A stretch of DNA of 64,000 bases from Streptomyces sp. NBC_01428 (GTDB lineage: Bacteria > Actinomycetota > Actinomycetes > Streptomycetales > Streptomycetaceae), in NCBI RefSeq assembly GCF_036231965.1, contig NZ_CP109499.1:310001-374000 (forward strand), written 5' to 3'. Position 1 is the first letter of the stretch. The number at the start of each line of letters is the position of its first letter. The notes beneath the pieces were generated by a model, which was given only the letters and a program-made list of their open reading frames with translations, ran no database searches and had not been told where the DNA came from. The position numbers and the translations under genes are program-made. Shown one piece after another: positions 17,997 to 26,069 of the stretch.

Positions 17997-18365
17997 GTCC
18001 GCTCCCATCGTCGTTCGGTCACCCTGCCGAGACCGCGATCCGCGGCCACACTCATCGCTGTCCGCGGCCACTACCGGCCCCGGCTCCCCGGTGGAGGGGG
18101 AGGACGGTCGTGGTCGCCGCCGTGCGGATGTGCAGCCGACCGGCCGTCCGCGGCATGAGTCAGCCCGCATCTTGCATTAAGAGGACCGCCCCGGCGGGGA
18201 GGCGTTCCCGAACGCGGCCTCGGCAGCGTGAACGCGCTGATCGAACCGGAGACATCGTCTTCGCGGCCCGAAGGTCGGATCGCGAGCCATGACCGGCACG
18301 GCGCCCTTACGGACGACCGGATAAAGTGCGCGGGTTGCCAGTCTGGCTCCATGAGGAGGGGAAGC
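17997..18365. other. divergent intergenic region
   Basis: 369 bases between the MBL-fold gene and the metallophosphoesterase. Apart from a weak TCTT-N5-AAGA repeat near 18171-18183, nothing stands out. Confidence 0.45.
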
Positions 18366-19586
18366 GTGACCGACACCGACAAAGCCCGATCCGCGGACGA
18401 TGCAGCTCATGCCACCCAGCAGAGCCGACTGGGCCGTCTGATGCGTTACATCCCCTTGATCGCCCCCGTTCTGCTGTGGACCGTGCCCTGCGTGGTGCTG
18501 CTGTACACCGGCCAGCACTGGCCGCTCCCCGTGGCGCTGGGCGGCACCGCCCTGTTCGTCCTCGGGTTGGTCGCCATGCCGCTAGCGATGGCGCGCGGCC
18601 ACGGCCGCCGCCAGCAGGACTGGGCGGCGATCGTCGGAGACACCCTTCTCGGGGGCAGCTGGATTCTGTTCACCTGGTCCGTCCTGGTCGGCATCGTGCT
18701 GCGCCTCGCCCTGACCGTGGCCGGCGTGGGCGACGGCCAGGACCGGGCACGGATCGTCACCTGGGCGGTCCTGGGCGTGGCAGCCGTGCTGCTCGTCTGG
18801 GGATACGCCGAGGCGCGCCGCGTACCGCGCGTGCGCCGGCTCGACGTACAACTCCCCCGCCTGGGCGCCGGATTGGACGGCACCCGGGTCGCCCTGATCA
18901 CCGACACCCACTACGGCCCGCTCGACCGCGCCCGCTGGTCGGCGCGGGTCTGCGAGAAGGTCAACACCCTGGACGCCGATCTGGTCTGCCACACCGGCGA
19001 CATCGCCGACGGCACGGCCGAACGCCGCCGCGCCCAGGCCGCGCCGCTCGGCACCGTGCGGGCCACCCGGGCCCGGGTCTACGTGACGGGGAACCACGAG
19101 TACTACAGCGAGGCCCAGGGCTGGGTCGATCTGATGGACGAGTTGGGCTGGGAGCCCCTGCGCAACCGTCATCTGCTGCTCGAACGTGGTGGCGACACCC
19201 TCGTGGTCGCCGGTGTGGACGACGTCACCGCCGAGTCCTCGGGCCTGGCCGGCCATCGCGCCCACCTCGCCGGAGCCCTGGACGGCGCCGACCCCGACCT
19301 GCCCGTCCTGCTTCTGGCCCACCAGCCGAAGTTCATCGACCGGGCCGCGGCCGGCGGCGTCGACCTCCAGCTCTCCGGCCACACCCACGGCGGCCAGATC
19401 TGGCCCTTCCACCACCTCGTCCGGATCGACCAGCCGGCCCTCGCCGGCCTCAGCCGGCACGGCACCCGCACCCAGCTCTACACCAGCCGCGGCACCGGTT
19501 TCTGGGGTCCGCCGTTCCGCGTCTTCGCCCCCAGCGAGATCACCTTGCTCGTACTCCGCTCACCGCACCAGTCCCCCACGCCGTAG
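18366..19586 (+). CDS. membrane-anchored metallophosphoesterase
   Basis: A 406-residue protein with four hydrophobic segments in the first 150 residues (YIPLIAPVLLWTVPCVVLLYTG, LPVALGGTALFVLGLVAM, SWILFTWSVLVGIVLRLAL, WAVLGVAAVLLVWGYAEA) and a C-terminal calcineurin-like phosphoesterase domain. Catalytic motifs are ITDTHYG, HTGDIADG, GNHEYY, LLAHQP and SGHTHGGQ, the YkuE/YaeI set of two-metal phosphodiesterases. The GTG at 18366 follows GGAGGGG at four bases, better than the far-upstream ATG. Substrate is unknown; relatives act on UDP-diacylglucosamine-like or nucleotide substrates. Confidence 0.9.
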   Translation: MTDTDKARSADDAAHATQQSRLGRLMRYIPLIAPVLLWTVPCVVLLYTGQHWPLPVALGGTALFVLGLVAMPLAMARGHGRRQQDWAAIVGDTLLGGSWILFTWSVLVGIVLRLALTVAGVGDGQDRARIVTWAVLGVAAVLLVWGYAEARRVPRVRRLDVQLPRLGAGLDGTRVALITDTHYGPLDRARWSARVCEKVNTLDADLVCHTGDIADGTAERRRAQAAPLGTVRATRARVYVTGNHEYYSEAQGWVDLMDELGWEPLRNRHLLLERGGDTLVVAGVDDVTAESSGLAGHRAHLAGALDGADPDLPVLLLAHQPKFIDRAAAGGVDLQLSGHTHGGQIWPFHHLVRIDQPALAGLSRHGTRTQLYTSRGTGFWGPPFRVFAPSEITLLVLRSPHQSPTP

Positions 19587-19658
19587 ACACTTCGCACGGC
19601 CTGGGCGTGCGGCCGCCTCGTTGCTCAGCCCTCGGTGCGGCTCGGCTCGGCACCGTCC

Positions 19659-20558
19659 TCAGCGGAAGGTGTCGCACCGGGCGACGCTGCCCGAGGTGTA
19701 GCCGGTGGAGAACCACTGCTGACGCTGCTTCGCGGAGCCGTGCGTCCAGGTGTCGGGGGTGACTTTGCCCTGGTACCGCTCCTGGATGCGGTCGTCGCCG
19801 ACGGCGGCGGCCGCGTCGAGACCGCGGTTGATGTCGTCCTGGGTCAGCTTGGTGATCAGCGGCTTCCCGCTCTTCGGGTCGGGTGTGGTGGTGGCGTGGT
19901 GGGCCCACACTCCGGCGTAGCAGTCCGCCTGGAGTTCCAGCTTCACCGAGCCGCTGTTCCGGCCCTGCCCGCTGCCCCGGGAGATCGTGCCGCTCAGGTC
20001 CTGTATGTGGTGCCCGTATTCGTGGGCGATGACGTAGGCCTCGGCGAAAGGGCCGCCCTTGGCGCCGAACTTGCTGCTCAGGTCGTCGAAGAAACCGAGA
20101 TCGAGGTAGACCTTGTCGTCGGCGGAGCAGTAGAAGGGGCCGACATCGGAGGTGGCGTTCCCACACCCGGTGTTCACGCTGCCGGTGAACAGGTACGTCG
20201 GCGCCTGCTCGTAGGACTTGCCCGCGGCCGTCTCCGTCTGCTTCCAGTACGCCTGGACGCTGTCGACCACGGCGACGATGCGGCATTCTTCCTTGCTGTT
20301 GGCGTCGGCCCCGGTTCGGCAGTCGGCCGCCAGGTCCGCCGCGGACGCGCCCGATCCCGAGCCGGTGTCCGGCGCGGTGGTGCCGTCCGAGCCGAGCAGG
20401 CCCGGATCCACCCCGAAGATCACCGACGCGATCACGACCAGGAGCCCGACCACTCCACCGCCCACGGTCTTGCCGCCACCCGGGATCCCGCCCAGTGCTC
20501 CACCACGGTTGTCCTGCACCTCGGACGTGTCCAGGCTGGCGTTCTCGTCGAATTCCAT
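19659..20558 (-). CDS. YpfJ-like neutral zinc metallopeptidase
   Basis: A 299-residue putative zinc protease of the YpfJ family. One membrane segment near residues 33-50 (GGGVVGLLVVIASVIFGV) anchors it, followed by a Gly/Ser/Thr linker and the family domain ECRIVAVVDSVQAYWKQ ... FYCSADDKVYLDLGFFDDL. The zinc motif HEYGHH lies at residues 179-184, with the C-terminal block LELQADCYAGVWAH containing the likely third ligand. Peptide targets are not known for the family. The N-terminal ATG at 20558 is preceded by GAGAG. It converges on the metallophosphoesterase gene. Confidence 0.9.
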   Translation of the reverse strand: MEFDENASLDTSEVQDNRGGALGGIPGGGKTVGGGVVGLLVVIASVIFGVDPGLLGSDGTTAPDTGSGSGASAADLAADCRTGADANSKEECRIVAVVDSVQAYWKQTETAAGKSYEQAPTYLFTGSVNTGCGNATSDVGPFYCSADDKVYLDLGFFDDLSSKFGAKGGPFAEAYVIAHEYGHHIQDLSGTISRGSGQGRNSGSVKLELQADCYAGVWAHHATTTPDPKSGKPLITKLTQDDINRGLDAAAAVGDDRIQERYQGKVTPDTWTHGSAKQRQQWFSTGYTSGSVARCDTFR

Positions 20559-21068
20559 TCGCTGACTCTCCCTCAAGCAGCGCGTCGGCCCGCCCCGCAT
20601 CGTGACGCCCGACTACCCCGTGCAAGGGGGTTCACGTCCGTCCCGTCGCGGTGGATCGAAGCCGTCGGAGCGACCGTCGGGGCGTTGCCGTCCCGTCCGG
20701 CGTGGTCCACGGCGGTGTGCGTCCTGATCGCTGAACGGCGGCCGGCACGATTCTCCTGGCCGGGGACGGGCCAGATGTTTACCAGGCGGCGCAGGGGTCA
20801 CGCAGACAGGGCGGAATTCACTGCACCGCTGCGAGAACAGAGCTGGACGACGTCCTGAGGGAGGGCGTGGCCGCGAAGGCCGGGCGATGTTCCGACCGGG
20901 TGAAATCGCGCGCGTTTCCCTGCGCTGCTTCTGCTGCGAAGTGATCCGTGATGACTGACTCGCATGAGCCGGAGGGGCGCGGCTCAAGGACCCTCCGAGC
21001 CCCGCCGGGACCGCCACGGGCAGATGACGCTTTTGGCACCGGACAACGCTTCCCCGAGAGGTACGACC
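20559..21068. other. intergenic region between ypfJ-like and PRC-barrel genes
   Basis: 510 bases without a convincing gene. Codon use in all open frames is poor. A GTTT-N14-GGGTCA pattern at 20777-20800 is close to, but not identical with, general-stress sigma-B promoters of streptomycetes. Confidence 0.45.
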
Positions 21069-21530
21069 ATGACTGAATTCGCCACTGCCGACCAGCTGCG
21101 TGACCTCACCGTCCTCGACCCGGAGGGCGAGAAGGTCGGCACCGTCGGCAAGGTGTACCGCGACGACGCGGACGGCCGGCCCGAGTGGGTCACCGTGAAG
21201 ACCGGCCTGTTCGGCAGCAAGGAGACGCTCGTGCCGCTCACGGGCGCCCGTGTCAGCGGCGACGAGCTGCACGTCCCTGTGACGAAGGAGACCGTCAAGC
21301 ACGCGCCCCGGGTCGACGCGGACGCCCGCCTCGACGCCGACGAGGAGAGCGGTCTGTACGCCCACTACGGGTTGACGCAGTCCACGTCCGCGCCGGTCGG
21401 CGTGGCCGGAACGGCTGCCGAGAGCGGCCGGCACACCGGTTCCGTGGACGGGGTCGACGACGACCGGTCCAGCACGGATGGAACCACCCGGGCCGCTGGC
21501 GGCCGCTCCGCGGCGGACCCGGAGAAGTGA
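21069..21530 (+). CDS. PRC-barrel domain protein
   Basis: A 153-residue hydrophilic protein. Residues about 5-75 form a PRC-barrel (TADQLRDLTVLDPEGEKVGTVGKVY ... WVTVKTGLFGSKETLVPLTGARVSGDELHVPVTKETVKHAPRV), followed by an acidic, Gly/Ser/Thr-rich tail that is probably disordered. Such proteins are common in actinobacteria and often stress-induced; no biochemical role is established. GAGAGG precedes the ATG by about seven bases. A second, different PRC-barrel gene is at 42966. Confidence 0.88.
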   Translation: MTEFATADQLRDLTVLDPEGEKVGTVGKVYRDDADGRPEWVTVKTGLFGSKETLVPLTGARVSGDELHVPVTKETVKHAPRVDADARLDADEESGLYAHYGLTQSTSAPVGVAGTAAESGRHTGSVDGVDDDRSSTDGTTRAAGGRSAADPEK

Positions 21531-21639
21531 GTGAGCACCTCCCGCTGACATCGCCGAGGTTCTGACGGTGCTCGCGGCCGCAGCGTGCGACGCAATGTCC
21601 CGCCTCCGGCGGGGCCGGTAACCGGTCGGACCGCGGTCA

Positions 21640-21691
21640 ACGACGTTCGACGGGCCTGTGCGCATCCGCGCGCAGGCCCGTCGAACGTCGT
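21640..21691. terminator. very long hairpin, 19-bp perfect stem
   Basis: Arms ACGACGTTCGACGGGCCTG and exact complement, extendable by four more pairs around a six-base loop. It ends four bases from the GH31 stop codon and separates that gene from the convergent PRC-barrel gene. Confidence 0.88.
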
Positions 21692-21695
21692 CCTG

Positions 21696-24600
21696 TCAGC
21701 GATATCCGATGGTCACCGGTGTGTGCACGCTGCGCGGCGGCAGCGTGAGGGTGAGCGTGTGGGCGTCACTGTCGTAGTGCCATGCCTGGGACGACAGCCC
21801 TTTGCTCCCGACGGTGATGCTCTTGGGCGAGGTCACGCCGAGCAGCGTCACCGTCCACCGCCTGCTCTTGACCTGACCGCGGAAGGAACCCGTGGCAGGG
21901 CCGATGGTGACGGTGTGCCGGGCGCCGCTCTCGCGATAGTGGATCTTCGTGGTGGCGCTGTGCCCGGGACCGGTCGTGGTGCCGTCGTCCTCGTACAGGG
22001 ACGAGGTGCCGTCGGCGCCGGTCGCCACGGTGAGCGTGGCCTTGGTCAGGGGCGCCTTGTCATGGCTGGTGACGTTGCCCGTCCGGGTCGGGATCGTGGC
22101 GCCCGCCTTGACGAACACCGGCATACGGTCGAGACCGGTGGTGATGTTCTGCGTGGTGCCTCCGGTGTAGGTCTGTCCGGTGAAGTAGTCGGTCCACCAG
22201 CCGGGCGGGAACCACACCGACGTGGTGGCCGTGGTGCCGGGCGTCGTCACGGGTGCCACGAGCATGTCCGAGCCGTAGAAGTACTCGCTGCCCGCGGTGG
22301 CGTAGGCCTGTGGCTCGTCCGGATACTCCAGGTACGTGGCGCGGACCACGGGGGTCCCGGTGGTGGCGGCCTCCTGCGCGAGCGAGTACGTGTACGGCAC
22401 GAGGTTCTCGCGGAGGTTGAGGAAGGTGTCGGCCGACCGGCGGGCCTCGGTGCCGTACTGCCAGGGAAGGCGGTCGCTGTGGTTGCTGTGCAGGCGGTCG
22501 ATCGGCTGGAAGGTGCCGAGTTGCACCCAGCGGGCGTAGAGGTCGTCGGGCAGTTTGTGCGTGGTGCGGGTGCTGCCTCCGTCGGTGTAGGTCTCCGAAC
22601 CCGTCAGCCCCGTCGTGTCGTTGTGGCCGCCGATGTCGTGGCTGACGGCCGACATGCCGGTGGCTGCCGACTCGCCCGGTGTGTAGCCCACTTCGGAACG
22701 CAGGGTGCCCCAGGTGGACGAGGTGTCCCCGGTGAAGTGCACGGTGGTGCGCTTGTCCGCCCACGGCCCGGTCGGCAGGCCCTGCTGGCCGCTGTAGCCG
22801 CCGGCCTGGAGCGATCCGTAGGCACGGGAGATGACGAACCCGCGGCCGATCGCCCGGTCGGCGTCGGCGGCGTACTGCTGGTTGATCCACGCGTCCGGTG
22901 TGACGCCCGGCACCGACGACTGGGAGTTGTCGCAGCACCAGTCGAGCCACCAGAAGTCGTTGCCCTGGTCGTCCAGGCTGCGGTGCAGATCCATGTACGC
23001 CTTGAGCTGGTCGGGGTCACCGAAGTCGAAGGTGTAGCAGTCGCCGCCGGCGCTCGCGCCGGACGCGCAACCCCCCTTCGTCAGCTTGCCCTTGGCGGTC
23101 GCCTGGGCCTGCGCGAACTGTGGGTCGGAGGCCAGGATGCTCGGGTGGGTGTTGAGCGTGTTGTGCAGTCCCTGCGATGCGGACCAGTCGAAGAAGCCCT
23201 TGGGGTCGGGGAACTTCTTCGTGTCCATCTCCCAACCGCTCCAGGTGTTGGGTGACTTGAAGTCGGTGTCGGTCACCAACACGTCGAGCGGGACGCCTTC
23301 GGAGCGGAAGGCGGGCAGGATCGTGTTCTCGTAGTCGGCGGCCGTCCGGTCGATGTACTCCGAGTACCAGGTGCCGTACGTCCACTCGGGCAACAGCTTC
23401 GGCGGGCCGGTGAGGATGGCGAGGTCGGACAGGGCCTTCTTGTAGTCGTGGCCGTAGCCGAAGACGTAACCGTCCTGGTAGGGCGTGCCGTTGTGGGACG
23501 GCCGCTGCGTGACCTTCTTGGTGGCGGTGTCGTACAGCGCGGACGTGGTGTCGTCCAGCAGATACCAGCCGTCCTTGTGGAGCAGGCCGGGAGTGGTGGT
23601 CGGGTCGCCGTTGTCGCCGTTCAGCCCGTCCAGGCTGCGCCGGTAACCGCCCAGGGCGAGATGCGGCTGCGGGGCCGCCGCGCCGGATGCCGTCACGGAC
23701 ACGGTGTCGAGGTTGATGTGACAGCTCGCCGCCGCCGGGCAGCCGATGGTGATGTCGTCGGCGCCGGCCTTCAGTGCCACGGGTACCGAAGCGGTGCGCC
23801 AGGTGTCCCAGCTGCCGGTCACCGGGAGCGACAGTGTCTGTGTCGTGCCGCCGGAGGTCACCGAGGCCGTGCGCGTCTGGTTCAGGCCGTCGCCGCCGGC
23901 CGCGTTGGCGTAGCGCACCTGGACGGCGTACGTGCCGTCGGAGGGAACGCCGACCACGTGGGCCGACACGCTCGACCCCTGGTTCAGTTCGGCGAGGAAG
24001 CCGTCGCCGGAGTACGAAGCGTGGTCGCCGGCCACCTTCGCGGAGCCCGCGATCCGGTCGTCCTCTGCTTCGCAGCTCGTGCCGAAGGCGCAGTCCGTGA
24101 TCGCGGTCGTCGAGGTCGGTGGGAAGGTGCCGCCCGGGGTCACCAGGGCGACGCTGTCGACGTTCACGTTTCCGGAGTCGGCGGCGGTCTTGGTGAGCGT
24201 GACGGTGTGGTGCCCCGTGCCGAGCTGCACGGCGCTGTTCGCCAGGCTCCAGGTGTCCCAACTGCCGGTCACCGGAAGGCTCAGCGTCCTCGCCGTGCCA
24301 CCGTCCACGGTCAGGGTGAGGGTGCGCGTGACGTTCTTCCCGTCACCCGCGAGCGAGTTGGCGTACCGGACGTCGAACTGGTAGGCCCCGGCGGTCGTGA
24401 CGTCGACGTCGGCCGTCAGTGAGCTGCCCGTTCCCTGGAAGCCGGCCAGGAATCCGGCGCCGGTGTGTCCGGTGTGGTCCGAGGCGAGGCCCAGCCCTCC
24501 GTACGACAGGCTCTCCGCCTCGCACAGCGCGCCGAGGGTGCACGTCATCTGTCGCCAGGGCGCCGCGGTCACCGGCTCGGCCCCGGCCGTCAACCGCACC

Positions 24601-24983
24601 GCGAGATTGCGGGCGTTGAACGGCCCGGAGCCCACCTGATAGCGCAGGGTCACCGCGCTGGTCCTCACCGTCAGCCACCCGTCGACGGTGCTCGACGTGT
24701 ACGCGGTCGGCGTGAAGTCGGCGCGGCCGATGGCGTTGTACGTCGCCTGGTCGGTGAACTGGCCGTTCTGCGCGTACTCGGTACGGATCAGGGTCGGCGA
24801 CAGCACCTGGAAGCGCGCGTTGCCCGAGGTCACCGCCGGGACGGTGCGCTCGCCCGGATGCTCCGCCGGTCCCGCGGCGGCCTGCCCGGCCAGGGTCATC
24901 CCCGCCAGGCACGCGGCGAGCGCGACACCCGTCATCCGTCGCCGTAGGAAGTGCGCCCCGCGCCACGCTGGTCTCGTTCTCAC
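21696..24983 (-). CDS. secreted glycoside hydrolase family 31 enzyme with two CBMs
   Basis: A 1095-residue exported alpha-glycosidase. The GTG at 24983 (GGAG six bases upstream) gives a good signal peptide ending near AGQAAAGPAEH. The N-terminal beta domain is interrupted by two carbohydrate-binding modules of CBM35/CBM6 type at about 150-282 and 297-430, each starting CEAE and each containing LSLPVTGSWDTW. The GH31 barrel follows, with nucleophile D681 in WWLDWCCD, acid/base D753 in FTGDTSSTW, then SHDIGGHNDT and the C-terminal beta domain. It probably removes alpha-linked glucose or xylose from polysaccharides; exact specificity is not readable. It is monocistronic. Confidence 0.92.
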   Translation of the reverse strand: MRTRPAWRGAHFLRRRMTGVALAACLAGMTLAGQAAAGPAEHPGERTVPAVTSGNARFQVLSPTLIRTEYAQNGQFTDQATYNAIGRADFTPTAYTSSTVDGWLTVRTSAVTLRYQVGSGPFNARNLAVRLTAGAEPVTAAPWRQMTCTLGALCEAESLSYGGLGLASDHTGHTGAGFLAGFQGTGSSLTADVDVTTAGAYQFDVRYANSLAGDGKNVTRTLTLTVDGGTARTLSLPVTGSWDTWSLANSAVQLGTGHHTVTLTKTAADSGNVNVDSVALVTPGGTFPPTSTTAITDCAFGTSCEAEDDRIAGSAKVAGDHASYSGDGFLAELNQGSSVSAHVVGVPSDGTYAVQVRYANAAGGDGLNQTRTASVTSGGTTQTLSLPVTGSWDTWRTASVPVALKAGADDITIGCPAAASCHINLDTVSVTASGAAAPQPHLALGGYRRSLDGLNGDNGDPTTTPGLLHKDGWYLLDDTTSALYDTATKKVTQRPSHNGTPYQDGYVFGYGHDYKKALSDLAILTGPPKLLPEWTYGTWYSEYIDRTAADYENTILPAFRSEGVPLDVLVTDTDFKSPNTWSGWEMDTKKFPDPKGFFDWSASQGLHNTLNTHPSILASDPQFAQAQATAKGKLTKGGCASGASAGGDCYTFDFGDPDQLKAYMDLHRSLDDQGNDFWWLDWCCDNSQSSVPGVTPDAWINQQYAADADRAIGRGFVISRAYGSLQAGGYSGQQGLPTGPWADKRTTVHFTGDTSSTWGTLRSEVGYTPGESAATGMSAVSHDIGGHNDTTGLTGSETYTDGGSTRTTHKLPDDLYARWVQLGTFQPIDRLHSNHSDRLPWQYGTEARRSADTFLNLRENLVPYTYSLAQEAATTGTPVVRATYLEYPDEPQAYATAGSEYFYGSDMLVAPVTTPGTTATTSVWFPPGWWTDYFTGQTYTGGTTQNITTGLDRMPVFVKAGATIPTRTGNVTSHDKAPLTKATLTVATGADGTSSLYEDDGTTTGPGHSATTKIHYRESGARHTVTIGPATGSFRGQVKSRRWTVTLLGVTSPKSITVGSKGLSSQAWHYDSDAHTLTLTLPPRSVHTPVTIGYR

Positions 24984-25363
24984 GGAAGACTCCGTCCTGG
25001 AGCGGGCCTCTCGGCCCGTCACGGGTTCCTGCTGACATCGAGCTACTGCTGACATCGTTGTCACCTTCGCCCCTTCCGGGGCGCCGGCGGGATCGGCTCA
25101 ACCTGCTGCGCGCACGACGGAAGGGGGGAAGGCACTGCGGGTGCCCCGACAAGTTCTATCGATGTAAATGATGCCCGTGGCATGACAACACAGCCGCGGG
25201 CGGGTGTCCATATGCGGGGCGGACAACGCCGGGAGGACGCCCGGATCCGGCCGACACAGCCGACGCGCGGACGTCGGGTCCCGGGCAGCGGCACGGCCCG
25301 GTAGCGTGATCGTCTGCCGCGTGGAACGTCCATGCGGCCGACCGGCCCGCGCGAGGGATTCCG
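24984..25363. other. divergent intergenic region upstream of GH31 and FKBP genes
   Basis: 380 bases. On the minus strand TTGTCA followed by TACATC 16 bases later is a possible GH31 promoter near 25160-25185, within an A+T-rich patch (TCTATCGATGTAAATGAT). Nothing else is supported. Confidence 0.4.
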
Positions 25364-25789
25364 GTGGCGAGCGACGGGACCGTGATGAGCGAACTGGCAA
25401 AGCCCCGCATCGAGGTCCCGGAGGGCGAACCGCCGGCCGAACTGACGATCCGGGACTTGGTGGTCGGGGACGGACCCGAGGCACAGCCCGGCAGGGTGGT
25501 CCAGCTTCACTACGTAGGGGTCGCGTTCGCGTCCGGCAGGGAGTTCGACTCCTCCTGGGAGCGGGACCAGCCGTTCAAGTTCGCCGTGGGCGGCGGCAGA
25601 GCCATCAAGGGCTGGGACCGGGGCGTGCGGGGAATGAAGGTCGGCGGCCGCCGCGAGATCATCGTTCCCCCGCGTCTCGGCTACGGCAAGCAGTCACCCT
25701 CTCCCTTGATCCCGCCCGGCTCGACCCTGATCTTCGTCGTCGACCTGCTCACGGTCGTGGGCGGTCCCCCGCAGCGAGTGACGGCCTGA
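25364..25789 (+). CDS. FKBP-type peptidyl-prolyl cis-trans isomerase
   Basis: A 141-residue FKBP. The fold is evident from GRVVQLHYVGVAFASGREFDSSWERDQPFKFAVGGGRAIKGWDRGVRGMKVGGRREIIVPPRLGYG and STLIFVVDLL, with the FK506-pocket residues Tyr, Phe, Asp, Trp and Tyr in place. It should catalyse proline isomerisation in the cytoplasm, as there is no signal peptide. GTG at 25364 has GAGGG six bases upstream; ATG at 25385 is the alternative. It is monocistronic. Confidence 0.93.
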   Translation: MASDGTVMSELAKPRIEVPEGEPPAELTIRDLVVGDGPEAQPGRVVQLHYVGVAFASGREFDSSWERDQPFKFAVGGGRAIKGWDRGVRGMKVGGRREIIVPPRLGYGKQSPSPLIPPGSTLIFVVDLLTVVGGPPQRVTA

Positions 25790-25992
25790 CCGGCTCGGCC
25801 TGAACTGGCGCTCCGGAGGAACGGGGAAGCACCACGCCGCCGCCCCGTTCGGACAGCGGCACTCCGAGCGCCAAAGAGCCAAGACCGCCTCTCCGGCCGG
25901 GGCGAGACGTCGCTCGAGCGCTTCCCGACACGGGGCCGACCCACCCCATCCGCCGCTCTTTTCTCCAGAGAATCAGATCCACCCCCTTCCCC

Positions 25993-26010
25993 GTACCGAC
26001 TGGTCGGTAC
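25993..26010. promoter_or_regulatory. TetR-type operator, perfect 8-2-8 inverted repeat
   Basis: GTACCGAC-TG-GTCGGTAC lies 60 bases upstream of the MFS transporter start. Its geometry is the same as the 6938 site but the sequence differs. No regulator gene is adjacent, so the cognate TetR-like protein must be encoded elsewhere. Confidence 0.72.
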
Positions 26011-26069
26011 TAGCGTCGCCGCGTCGAGCACGCACTGCCGCGTGCCATGGCGACCTCCAGGGAGGCACT

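Noticed and set aside
20777..20800. GTTT-N14-GGGTCA as a sigma-B promoter for the PRC-barrel gene
   Set aside because: One mismatch in the -10 element and about 270 bases from the gene; too weak to list as a promoter.
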